DNA of 8,058 nucleotides, taken from a bacterium. Lineage in GTDB: Bacteria > UBA9089 > UBA9088. The notes beneath the pieces were generated by a model. The model did not search any database, was not told the DNA's origin, and saw nothing but the letters and a program-made list of their open reading frames with translations. Location: contig JBFLYE010000111.1 of NCBI GenBank assembly GCA_040756715.1, positions 1-8,058 of the forward strand, written 5' to 3'. Made by a program: the position numbers and the translations under genes. The stretch's first letter is position 1; each line of letters opens with the position of its first letter. Of this stretch, positions 1-6,688 are shown piece after piece.

Positions 1-377
1 GGTTTATGGGAAGAAATATCCCAAAACCAGATTTAGAAAGAGAAAGGGAGAATATCCATAAAATAATTGATTTAATCTTGGATGGCATAATCCTTTCCTG
101 CCATGATATATCCGATGGTGGGATGATTACCACAATAATTGAGATGGCGATGTTAAGCAATCTTGGGGCAGAAATTACCATTGAAGGAATTGGCGATATT
201 AGAGAAGACAAAAGGCTTTTTTCTGAAACGCCTGGGTTTATTTTGGAGGTAAAAAAGGGAGGGGAGAAAAAAATAAAGGCATTGCAGGAAGCATACCAGA
301 TTGGCTACATTATTCCTGATAAAAGGCTAGTGATTAAGGGCTTATTGGATATTCCTATAGATACTTTGATTAAATGA
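1..377 (+). CDS. purL: Phosphoribosylformylglycinamidine synthase subunit PurL, C-terminal fragment (5' end outside window)
   Basis: This is the last ~124 codons of PurL, the large subunit of FGAM synthase. PurL carries out the ATP- and glutamine-dependent conversion of FGAR to FGAM in cytoplasmic purine synthesis. The first full in-frame codon is at position 3. The reading frame is open to the left edge, so the ATG at position 6 is internal and not a start. Family signatures are HDISDGG (about 102-122), the following EMAMLSNLGAEI segment, LFSETPG (about 216-236) and the terminal pattern of an IG..I..KRLVIKGLLDIP strand followed by a short tail. These match the end of the second AIRS-like C-terminal domain. 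The stop codon overlaps the next gene by ATGA (374-377), which suggests co-transcription. What is seen is only the C-terminal subdomain. The catalytic and ATP-binding N-terminal parts lie upstream, so intactness cannot be judged. Confidence 0.9.
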   Translation, partial: FMGRNIPKPDLERERENIHKIIDLILDGIILSCHDISDGGMITTIIEMAMLSNLGAEITIEGIGDIREDKRLFSETPGFILEVKKGGEKKIKALQEAYQIGYIIPDKRLVIKGLLDIPIDTLIK

Positions 378-2452
378 AAAAGCTTATAATTGGCGGATTG
401 TTTGGGATTTTTATGGGAGTAGTAATAATTTTTCTTTCTCAAAACCTCCATCTTTTCAAAGACTTTGAAAGGGCATCTTTGAATTTTCGCTTTGTCTTTG
501 GTGGAGGAGCAAAAGAGGCGGCATTTGATGATGTTGTAATTGTTGATATAGACAATGAAAGCATTCGTTCACTTGGAAGATGGCAAAGTTGGCCAAGGAG
601 ATATTATGCCGAGGTTATTGATTATATAAGGGAGGGTGGAGCAAAAGCCATAGGCTCTGATGTTGCCTTTGTTGACTATTCAAACCCGAAGGATGACGAG
701 GCAATTATTGAGGTAAGTAAAAAGACACAAAATTTTGTTAATTCATTCTTCTTTCCATTTACCGCCGAGGTAAAGGGGACGCCATCAATTGAGAATATGC
801 AAAGGCTTACCCTTCCTCAACCAAAGGGAATAGCGTTTGTGGGCAAGTATAAAAATATTACCCCACCAATAAAAGAGATTCAAAAAGTATCTGGTGGAAT
901 TGGGTATTTTAATAGATACCCAGATGATGATGGAAATACAAGGTCTCTTCCCCTGGTTACACCATACCAGAATAGACTATATCTTTCACTCTCCCTTGCT
1001 GTTGTCTGTAAGGCTTTGGGCATAGATATAAACGACATTCGCTTTGGAGAAAAATATCTTTACCTTTCTCATAAAAAGAGAATCCCTGTTGAGAAAGGGG
1101 TCAAGATGTGGATTAAATATATTGGGGGGGCAAAAAGCTTTAGATTTATCCCTTTTACTACTGTTTTAGGAAGGAAGGTTCCCAGGGAGTATTTTAAAGA
1201 TAAGATTGTGATAATTGGAGGAAGTGCAGAGGGCTTGTTTGATATTACGACCAATCCATTCTCTGAAGTTTATCCTGGGGTTGAAATTCACGCCAATATT
1301 ATCCATAACATTTTAACCAATAACTTTATGACCAAGGTATCTGAGCGAACAATATGGATAATCATTCTATTTTTAGGGACAATTATAGGGCTTTTTTCAT
1401 CCGTCCTTTCCTTAAAAAAGGGGATTTTTGCAATGATTGGGCTTCTTTTTGGGTATCTTGCTGCCTCGGTTATTATCTTTGAAACCAAAGGCTTATGGCT
1501 TGAAATGGTCTCTCCTTCCTTCTCAATGGGTCTTTCATTCCTTTCAGTCTGGCTTTGGAGGTTTCAAACCGAGGAGAGGGAGAAAAAGAAGGTAAGGGGG
1601 ATGTTTTCAAGGTATGTCAGCAAGGATGTGGTTGAAATGCTTGTTTCTAATCCCGATGCATTTTCCCTGGGTGGAAAAAGGCTTGAGCTTTCTGTTTTAT
1701 TCTCGGATATCTGTGGATTTACCACACTTTCCGAAAAGCTACAAGCAGAAGAGATTGTTTCTTTATTGAATGAATATTTTACCGCAATGAATCAGGTTAT
1801 CTTTAAGCATAAGGGAACCCTTGACAAATACATTGGCGATGCGATTATGGTTTTTTATGGTGCGCCACTATACCCTGAAGACCATGCCAAGCGAGCGGTT
1901 TTAACCGCCCTGGATATGATAAGGGAGTTAAATCGGCTAAAGAAGGAATGGAAGGCAAGGGGTAAGGAGGAGCTTGATATTGGGATTGGCATAAATACCG
2001 GTGAGATGGTGGTAGGAAATATTGGTTCGGATATCCAGACAAATTATACGGTAATCGGTGATGAGGTAAATTTGGCATCCCGGCTTGAGGGAATGACCAG
2101 AAGGTATGATGCTCAAATAATTATAAGCAAGGCAACCTACGAGAAGATAAAGGATGAAATCTTGTCAAGGGAGGTAGACCTTATTGTGGTAAAGGGGAAG
2201 ACGCGTCCAGTGATGATTTATGAGCCAATTGGGCTGATCAATGAGGTAGGAGAGGAAAAGAAAAAACAGCTTGAGGTTTTCCAAAATGGGCTTTTGCTTT
2301 ATAAAGAAAAGAAATGGAAAGAAGCGGCAAATGTATTTTCCACAATTATGGAGGATGGGATTTCAAGGATGTATTTTATGAGATGCCAGGATTATATTGC
2401 TTCTCCACCACCTCCTGACTGGGATGGGGTATATGTTTATAAGACAAAATGA
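374..2452 (+). CDS. CHASE2-domain class III adenylate/guanylate cyclase (class IIIb type)
   Basis: A 692-residue membrane-bound cyclase, most likely making cAMP from ATP. Order: transmembrane helix ~4-22; extracytoplasmic CHASE2 sensor ~35-320; three helices in ~325-393; a short linker; class III catalytic domain ~410-615; and a helical TPR-like tail ~625-675 ending in the PPPPDWDGV motif often seen in CHASE2 cyclases. Catalytic residues visible are metal-binding D445 (in VLFSDICGFTTLSE) and D489 (in GTLDKYIGDAIMVF), purine-contacting K485, and transition-state N566 and R570 (in IGDEVNLASRLEG). The usual second base-contact Asp is replaced by T559, which is the class IIIb pattern and favours adenylate cyclase. 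All core residues are present, so the enzyme should be active. The ligand sensed by CHASE2 is unknown. It overlaps purL upstream and the nuclease downstream by ATGA. The start has no Shine-Dalgarno sequence, but the signal-anchor helix right after the Met supports it. Confidence 0.93.
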   Translation: MKKLIIGGLFGIFMGVVIIFLSQNLHLFKDFERASLNFRFVFGGGAKEAAFDDVVIVDIDNESIRSLGRWQSWPRRYYAEVIDYIREGGAKAIGSDVAFVDYSNPKDDEAIIEVSKKTQNFVNSFFFPFTAEVKGTPSIENMQRLTLPQPKGIAFVGKYKNITPPIKEIQKVSGGIGYFNRYPDDDGNTRSLPLVTPYQNRLYLSLSLAVVCKALGIDINDIRFGEKYLYLSHKKRIPVEKGVKMWIKYIGGAKSFRFIPFTTVLGRKVPREYFKDKIVIIGGSAEGLFDITTNPFSEVYPGVEIHANIIHNILTNNFMTKVSERTIWIIILFLGTIIGLFSSVLSLKKGIFAMIGLLFGYLAASVIIFETKGLWLEMVSPSFSMGLSFLSVWLWRFQTEEREKKKVRGMFSRYVSKDVVEMLVSNPDAFSLGGKRLELSVLFSDICGFTTLSEKLQAEEIVSLLNEYFTAMNQVIFKHKGTLDKYIGDAIMVFYGAPLYPEDHAKRAVLTALDMIRELNRLKKEWKARGKEELDIGIGINTGEMVVGNIGSDIQTNYTVIGDEVNLASRLEGMTRRYDAQIIISKATYEKIKDEILSREVDLIVVKGKTRPVMIYEPIGLINEVGEEKKKQLEVFQNGLLLYKEKKWKEAANVFSTIMEDGISRMYFMRCQDYIASPPPPDWDGVYVYKTK

Positions 2453-3159
2453 AGGTAAGCCATTTTAAGCTATCAATGTTCCTTGAGTGTCCTTTAAAGT
2501 ATAAATTTTATTATATTGACGAGCTTAAGAAATATTGCAAGCCAAAGCCATACCAGAGCATGGGAATATCTATCCATAGAGCCCTTGAGGCATTCTTTAA
2601 ACAAGGCACAAGAACGATGAATACTCTGCATAGCCTTCTTAGAAAGCATTGGGTAAGGGAGGGGTATTCAGGAAGGGAAGAGGAAAGAATCTGGGGGCTT
2701 AAAGCACTTTCTATGCTCCGTAATTTTTACGAGGCAAATAATGTCCAGATTAACCCAATAATGCTTGAGAGCGAATTTTCTGTTTCTTTCCCTGATTTTA
2801 CCCTTACTGGAAGGATTGACCGGGTAGACAAGCTACACGAAGGATATGAAGTTATTGATTATAAAACAGGAGAGAAGCTGACAAAGGAATCCTGCGATAA
2901 TGACCTTCAGATGACGATGTATTCCATAGGATTTTATCATACCCATAAGAGCATTCCAGATCAACTAACCTTCCATTTTTTAAAGGATAACACAAGGATA
3001 ACCACAAGAAGGAATAAAGAGGATATAGAAAAAGGGATAGGGTTTATCAAAGCAACAGTAGAAAAAATGAAAAACGAAACAAAATTTCATCCTAAACCCA
3101 ATAAATTCTGTTCCTTCTGCGATTTTACTATCCTCTGTCCTGTATTTATATCCAAATAA
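2449..3159 (+). CDS. PD-(D/E)XK (RecB/Cas4-like) nuclease with probable Fe-S cluster
   Basis: A 236-residue single-domain nuclease of the RecB-like PD-(D/E)XK superfamily (PDDEXK_1 / Cas4-AddB type). Visible motifs in order: N-terminal SxFxxCPxKYKF with C14; GxxxHRALE with H43; an acidic residue near 107-109; GRIDRVD with D124; VIDYKTG with D137 and K139; QMTMY (Q154, Y158), the QxxxY motif; and a C-terminal CSFCDFTILCP with C221, C224 and C230. C14 plus the three C-terminal Cys match the four-cysteine arrangement that holds a 4Fe-4S cluster in AddB and Cas4. Expected activity is metal-dependent DNA cleavage, probably exonucleolytic. No helicase motifs are fused to it, and no cas genes or CRISPR repeats are in the window, so cas4 is not assigned. 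It is joined to the cyclase by ATGA and ends just before the alr promoter, so it closes the upstream run. The physiological role is unknown. Confidence 0.85.
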   Translation: MKVSHFKLSMFLECPLKYKFYYIDELKKYCKPKPYQSMGISIHRALEAFFKQGTRTMNTLHSLLRKHWVREGYSGREEERIWGLKALSMLRNFYEANNVQINPIMLESEFSVSFPDFTLTGRIDRVDKLHEGYEVIDYKTGEKLTKESCDNDLQMTMYSIGFYHTHKSIPDQLTFHFLKDNTRITTRRNKEDIEKGIGFIKATVEKMKNETKFHPKPNKFCSFCDFTILCPVFISK

Positions 3160-3175
3160 AAAATCTCTCAAAATC

Positions 3176-3204
3176 TTGACAAAGTATGGATTTCAAGGTA
3201 TAGT
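3176..3204 (+). promoter_or_regulatory. Near-consensus sigma70-type promoter of alr-thiC
   Basis: TTGACA at 3176-3181 (perfect -35), a 17-nt spacer, then TATAGT at 3199-3204 (one mismatch to TATAAT). The start point should fall around 3210-3212, giving a leader of only 12-14 nt before the alr ATG at 3224, with no Shine-Dalgarno sequence in it. The same two hexamers with the same spacing recur before glyA. No hairpin terminator for the upstream nuclease gene is visible between 3160 and 3175, so read-through from the purL run is possible. Inferred from sequence only. Confidence 0.82.
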
Positions 3205-3223
3205 AGAACACATATCACATATA

Positions 3224-4318
3224 ATGAATAATGTTTGGGTTGAGATAAACATAGCTGCTATTCTTTATAACCTCTCTTGCATTAAAAATATAACATCTTC
3301 AAAAATCCTGGCTGTGGTCAAGGCTGATGCCTATGGACATGGAGCAATTAAGGTTGTAAGGGCTATAAAAGACAAGGTTGATATGCTTGGGGTTTTTTCT
3401 ATTGAGGAGGGAATAGCATTAAGGGAGGCAGGAATAAGGGAAAGAATCCTTATTTTAGGGCCAAGCCAAGCCTCTTATGCAGACAAGATAATCCATTATG
3501 ACCTTACCCCATCTGTATTTACAGAGGAAATGCTTAAATCTCTTTCATTAAAGGCAAAGAAGCCAATAAATGTTCATATAAAGATAGATACAGGGATGTG
3601 GAGGATTGGTGTTCCTTATAATGATGCGACCTTATTTATTGAAAAGGCAATATCCTATCCAAATATCAAAATAGAAGGAATCTTTTCCCACCTTGCAACC
3701 TCATATTTAAAGGATAAAACTTATGCAAATTGCCAATTTGAAAGGTTTTCTTATGTCCTAAAAAGCCTTTCTGAAAAAGGGATAAATATTCCGATAAGGC
3801 ATATTGCCGCATCTTCTGGAATTTTAGACCTACCCCTCGTCCACCTTGATATGGTAAGGCCTGGAATATTGCTTTATGGCCTATTTCCTTCAAAGGAGGT
3901 AGAGAAAAAATTTTTGCCAAAGGAGGCAATGTCCTGCAAGACAAGGATAGCGTTTTTAAGGAGGATTCCAGCTGGCTCGGGAATATCCTATGGTCAAACA
4001 TATAGAACAGATAGGGAATCTACAATTGCGGTAATTCCTATAGGTTATTCCCATGGATTAAGGAGGGCATTGTCAAACAAGGGATTTGTTCTTGTAAGGG
4101 GAAAAAGGGCAAAAATGGTTGGGACAATATGTATGGATATGACAATGATTGATGTATCAGAAATTCCTGGTGTCTCTATGGGCGATGAGGTGGTTATATT
4201 TGGAAACCAGGGAGAGGCTTTTATTTCCATTGATGAGCTGGCAGATGCTTGCAATACAATAAACTATGAGATAATCACAGGAATAAACCAGAGGGTTCCT
4301 AGAATATACAAGGAATGA
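3224..4318 (+). CDS. alr: Alanine racemase
   Basis: A 364-residue PLP-dependent fold-type III enzyme that interconverts L- and D-alanine in the cytoplasm and supplies D-Ala for peptidoglycan. Start: ATG at 3224 gives MNNVWVEINIAAI, the normal alanine racemase N-terminus. The longer frame opening with TTG at 3176 is rejected because that TTG is part of the -35 box. PLP lysine is K33 in VVKADAYGHG. Other marks are KIDTGMWRIG (R127), the RPGILLYG segment (R212), the catalytic Tyr Y275 in IGYSHG, and ICMDMTMIDV (~302-311). Length is typical. Two motifs deviate slightly: GYSHG where GYADG is common, and GMWRIG where GMGRIG is common. No catalytic residue is lost. Its stop overlaps thiC by ATGA, so the two are co-transcribed from the promoter just upstream. 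Confidence 0.95.
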   Translation: MNNVWVEINIAAILYNLSCIKNITSSKILAVVKADAYGHGAIKVVRAIKDKVDMLGVFSIEEGIALREAGIRERILILGPSQASYADKIIHYDLTPSVFTEEMLKSLSLKAKKPINVHIKIDTGMWRIGVPYNDATLFIEKAISYPNIKIEGIFSHLATSYLKDKTYANCQFERFSYVLKSLSEKGINIPIRHIAASSGILDLPLVHLDMVRPGILLYGLFPSKEVEKKFLPKEAMSCKTRIAFLRRIPAGSGISYGQTYRTDRESTIAVIPIGYSHGLRRALSNKGFVLVRGKRAKMVGTICMDMTMIDVSEIPGVSMGDEVVIFGNQGEAFISIDELADACNTINYEIITGINQRVPRIYKE

Positions 4319-5550
4319 CACAGATATTGTCTGCAAAAAAGGGGATAATTACAGATGAGGTAAAGAGGGTAGCCTTGGAAGAGGAGCTATCTATTGAGAC
4401 CATTGTAGATGGAATAAAAGAGGGAATAATTACAATTCCAAAGAATAAGAAAAGAAATATAGAAAAAATTAAAGGCATCGGCAGCGGTTTATTAAAAAAG
4501 GTAAATGCAAATATTGGCTCATCAACCCTACTTTCCTCTTTAGAGTTTGAAAGAAAAAAGCTTTATTTTGCTTTAGAGGGAGGGACAGATACAATTATGG
4601 ATTTGTCTGTGGGAGGAAATATTGACAAAATAAGAAAAACCCTCATTTCAGAATGCCCTGTTCCTTTTGGCACGGTTCCTATATATCAAGCCGCATCACT
4701 TGTTAAAAATATAGAGGATATAACCCCTTCCCTTATCCTTAAGGTAATCGAAAAACAAGCAGAAGATGGGGTTGATTTTATGACCATACATTGTGGCTTA
4801 AGGCAGGAATTCTTTCCTTTTCTTGAAAAGAGGCTTATTCCTATGGTAAGCAGGGGTGGAGCAATTATTTACCATTGGATGAAGAAAAAGAAAAAGGAAA
4901 ATCCATTGTATGAATATTTTGAGGATATTTTAAAGATTGCCTTAAAATACGATGTTACATTAAGCTTAGGCGATAGCTTAAGGCCTGGCTGCCTTGCTGA
5001 TTCTACAGATTCTAGCCAGATAAAGGAGCTAATCCAGTTGGGAGAATTAAGGGACATTGCACACAAGAAAGGTGTTCAGATAATCATTGAAGGACCAGGC
5101 CACCTTCCCCTTAATCATATAAAAGCAAATGTTAAATTGGCAAAAAAGATAACCAAAAATGCACCATTGTATTTGCTTGGCCCAATTCCCTGCGATATTG
5201 CCCCAGGCTATGACCATGTAACCTCTGCCATTGGTGCCTCTTTGGCTGCTTTGTATGGTGCGGATTTTATCTGCTATGTAACACCCTCTGAACACCTTGG
5301 CCTTCCTACACCAGATGAGGTAAAAGAGGGTGTAATTTCAGCAAAAATTGCCGGAATTTGTGCCGATATTGCTTTGGGAAAAAAAGCATTAGTAGAGAGG
5401 AATATAGAAATGGCTAAGGCAAGGAAGGCTCTTAATTGGAAAAAACAAGAAAGCCTTTCAATTGACCCCAAAAAGGTAAAAAGCTACCACTTAAAAAACA
5501 AAACCCCCTGCACAATGTGTGGCGATTTTTGTGTGTTTAAGATAAAATAA
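4315..5550 (+). CDS. thiC: Phosphomethylpyrimidine synthase ThiC (short form)
   Basis: A 411-residue radical-SAM enzyme that rearranges aminoimidazole ribotide (AIR) to HMP phosphate, the pyrimidine half of thiamine. AIR is also a purine-pathway intermediate. Family motifs: KVNANIGSS (~62-70), GGTDTIMDLSVGG (~89-101), PVPFGTVPIYQA (~115-126), DFMTIHCG (~154-161), VSRGGAI (~178-184), SLGDSLRPGC (~217-226), EGPGHLPLNHI (~259-269, H263), GPIPCDIAPGYDH (~289-301) and TPSEHLGLP (~323-331, H327). The C-terminal cluster-binding cysteines are C399, C402 and C406, i.e. CX2CX3C instead of the often quoted CX2CX4C. It lacks the long N-terminal extension of the proteobacterial form. The start overlaps the alr stop by ATGA; AAGGA touches the ATG and is too close to serve as a ribosome binding site. 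No TPP riboswitch is visible. The stop lies 3 nt from the stop of the convergent minus-strand relic. Confidence 0.95.
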   Translation: MTQILSAKKGIITDEVKRVALEEELSIETIVDGIKEGIITIPKNKKRNIEKIKGIGSGLLKKVNANIGSSTLLSSLEFERKKLYFALEGGTDTIMDLSVGGNIDKIRKTLISECPVPFGTVPIYQAASLVKNIEDITPSLILKVIEKQAEDGVDFMTIHCGLRQEFFPFLEKRLIPMVSRGGAIIYHWMKKKKKENPLYEYFEDILKIALKYDVTLSLGDSLRPGCLADSTDSSQIKELIQLGELRDIAHKKGVQIIIEGPGHLPLNHIKANVKLAKKITKNAPLYLLGPIPCDIAPGYDHVTSAIGASLAALYGADFICYVTPSEHLGLPTPDEVKEGVISAKIAGICADIALGKKALVERNIEMAKARKALNWKKQESLSIDPKKVKSYHLKNKTPCTMCGDFCVFKIK

Positions 5551-5553
5551 ATG

Positions 5554-5742
5554 TTATCGCTCATTTTCTTTCTTTACATAATAGGCTATTGCTAGTATGC
5601 ATAACCAAAGAACCATAGCAATAATTCCCGAGAAAATCTTTAGCTCCTTACTAAAAAGAGAGCCAATAGCCACTGTGGTTAATTATTTTGCCAAATCAAA
5701 CAATACCCTTGTCATCTCTTTTCTACCCTCCCGGTTTGCCAT
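5554..5742 (-). pseudogene. Small two-helix membrane protein gene interrupted by an in-frame TAA
   Basis: On the minus strand, ATG at 5742 opens a frame of 62 codons ending with TAA at 5554-5556, but codon 20 (5683-5685) is TAA. The part before it reads MANREGRKEMTRVLFDLAK. The part after it begins LTTVAIGSLFSKELK, then has a strongly hydrophobic stretch (codons 36-56, with IIAMVLWLCILAIAYYV) and a charged tail KKENER. Together they look like a 62-residue protein with two membrane helices (~13-30 and ~36-56) and basic flanks. A Tyr codon (TAT/TAC) is one base from TAA, and Tyr would fit the helix, so a point nonsense change is the simplest reading. The gene fills an otherwise empty gap and ends 3 nt from the thiC stop, as a compact convergent gene would. 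A rescue start at GTG 5673-5671 would give 39 residues with the second helix only. The family is not firmly recognised. No promoter or ribosome binding site is convincing. Assembly error or read-through cannot be excluded. Confidence 0.55.
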
Positions 5743-5783
5743 ACAAATAAAGTCTATTACCCCTTTTTCTCAAATGTAAAAAA

Positions 5784-6632
5784 ATGGCTTTTGAAAGAGA
5801 AACAAAAAAATTTTTGGCATACCTTGCTCAAGAAAATTATTCTCTCCATACAATAAGAAATTATGAAATGGATTTAAAGGCATGGTTTTCTTTTTTAAAG
5901 GAAAGGGAGGCAAGTTATCATATGGCAAGGGAATATTTGGGAAGCTTGGTAAAGAGGGGTAGAAAAAAAAAGACAATTGCAAGAAAGCTTTCTTCCCTAA
6001 GGAGCTTTTATAATTTTCTATGCATTTATGAGGGGTTAAAGGATAATCCTATATCTGGGTTGCTAATGCCGCGCCTTCCAAAGAACCTTCCGAATTTTCT
6101 TGATTTGCCTTCTGTGCTTAAATTGATTGATACATCATCTTTGGGTCGTCTTGGGATAAGAAATAGGGCAATTGTCGAGCTATTTTATTCAACGGGAATA
6201 AGGGTTTATGAGCTTTCGCAATTGAATATATCAGACATTAATCTATCTGATCAAACAATAATGGTTGTTGCTAAAGGAAAAAAGGAGAGGCTTGTTCCAT
6301 TTGGCTCTTATGCAAGGGATTCTTTAATTTCCTATCTTAAAATAAGGGTTGCGCAAGGGGATGCCCTTTTTCTAAATAGATTTGGAGGAAGGCTTTCTAG
6401 CCGGGCAATTGAGAAGATCATTGATAAAATAAGGAAAAAGGCAGGTCTTCCCCATATCTCACCACATACTTTAAGGCATTCCTGTGCAACACATCTTTTG
6501 GAAAAGGGTGCTGATATTCGCTCTGTCCAGGAATTCCTTGGACACAAAAGCCTTTCCACAACCCAAATCTATACCCATATTACCAGAAAGCACCTTAAGA
6601 AGGTATATGATAAGGCACATCCTAGGGCATAA
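5784..6632 (+). CDS. xerC: Tyrosine recombinase XerC/XerD
   Basis: A 282-residue site-specific tyrosine recombinase that would resolve chromosome dimers at dif. It has an N-terminal SAM-like core-binding domain (~1-85, with SLHTIRNYEMDLKAWFSFL) and a catalytic domain (~105-280). The full catalytic set is visible: R140 (YSTGIRVYELSQL), K164 (AKGKKERLVPFG), H228 and R231 (SPHTLRHSCATHLL), H254 (FLGHKSL) and nucleophile Y263 (TQIYTHI). Length and motif spacing match chromosomal Xer proteins, not phage or integron integrases, and no att sites or mobile genes flank it. XerC versus XerD cannot be settled from one paralogue; the symbol is the usual default. The ATG follows an A-run with no Shine-Dalgarno sequence. 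The upstream 230 bases hold the minus-strand relic and no clear + strand promoter. The nearest candidate -10, TATTAC at 5755-5760, has no matching -35. Confidence 0.93.
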   Translation: MAFERETKKFLAYLAQENYSLHTIRNYEMDLKAWFSFLKEREASYHMAREYLGSLVKRGRKKKTIARKLSSLRSFYNFLCIYEGLKDNPISGLLMPRLPKNLPNFLDLPSVLKLIDTSSLGRLGIRNRAIVELFYSTGIRVYELSQLNISDINLSDQTIMVVAKGKKERLVPFGSYARDSLISYLKIRVAQGDALFLNRFGGRLSSRAIEKIIDKIRKKAGLPHISPHTLRHSCATHLLEKGADIRSVQEFLGHKSLSTTQIYTHITRKHLKKVYDKAHPRA

Positions 6633-6643
6633 TAATTTAGGAA

Positions 6644-6661
6644 TTTTGTCAATTGACAAAA
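6644..6661. repeat. 18-bp perfect palindrome over the glyA -35 box
   Basis: TTTTGTCAATTGACAAAA is a perfect inverted repeat with 9-base arms centred between 6652 and 6653. It contains the whole -35 hexamer TTGACA (6653-6658), and its mirror gives TTGACA on the other strand too. It could be an operator for a dimeric regulator of glyA. As RNA it could form a 7-bp stem with an AATT loop, with a T-run at 6665-6670. With only two G-C pairs and a 4-nt gap to the T-run, it would be a poor xerC terminator. No -10 fits the minus-strand TTGACA at the normal spacing, so a divergent promoter is unlikely. Confidence 0.6.
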
Positions 6662-6681
6662 ATGGTTTTTTAATTTATAGT
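6653..6681 (+). promoter_or_regulatory. Near-consensus sigma70-type promoter of glyA, predicted leaderless transcript
   Basis: TTGACA at 6653-6658, a 17-nt spacer, and TATAGT at 6676-6681. These are the same hexamers and spacing as the alr promoter. A start point 7-8 nt after the -10 box falls on G6688 or A6689, and A6689 is the first base of the glyA ATG. The mRNA would therefore have no leader or a single extra base. The -35 box sits inside an 18-bp palindrome. Inferred from sequence only. Confidence 0.83.
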
Positions 6682-6688
6682 GTCAAAG

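Noticed and set aside
1821-1849. TTGACA inside the cyclase gene as a possible internal promoter
   Set aside because: It encodes the conserved LDKYIGD motif, and the sequence 17 nt downstream (ATTATG) is a poor -10.
2449-3159. Nuclease as part of a CRISPR-Cas locus (cas4)
   Set aside because: There are no direct repeats, spacers or other cas genes in the window. The motif set is shared by many RecB-family nucleases.
3176-3223. TTG start that would extend alanine racemase by 16 residues
   Set aside because: The TTG is the first half of the perfect -35 box TTGACA and lies upstream of the predicted transcript start. The ATG at 3224 gives the normal family N-terminus.
4622-4650. TTGACA inside thiC as a possible internal promoter
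   Set aside because: No -10-like hexamer lies at the right distance; the site reads ATTTCA.
5597-5779. Plus-strand 60-residue reading frame in the thiC-xerC gap
   Set aside because: It lies opposite the minus-strand frame, which has clear membrane-helix character with charged flanks. The plus-strand product has no coherent features and no start signals.
5784-6632. Xer-type recombinase as a sign of an integrated mobile element or integron
   Set aside because: The protein is of chromosomal Xer length and type, and no attachment repeats, cargo genes or compositional break flank it.
6644-6670. Palindrome plus T-run as an intrinsic terminator for xerC
   Set aside because: The stem would be 7 bp with only two G-C pairs, and the T-run starts 4 nt after it. 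Its overlap with the -35 box makes an operator or chance more likely.
6680-6688. GTG start that would extend GlyA by three residues
   Set aside because: It overlaps the -10 box TATAGT and would not be in the mRNA. The ATG at 6689 fits the family.
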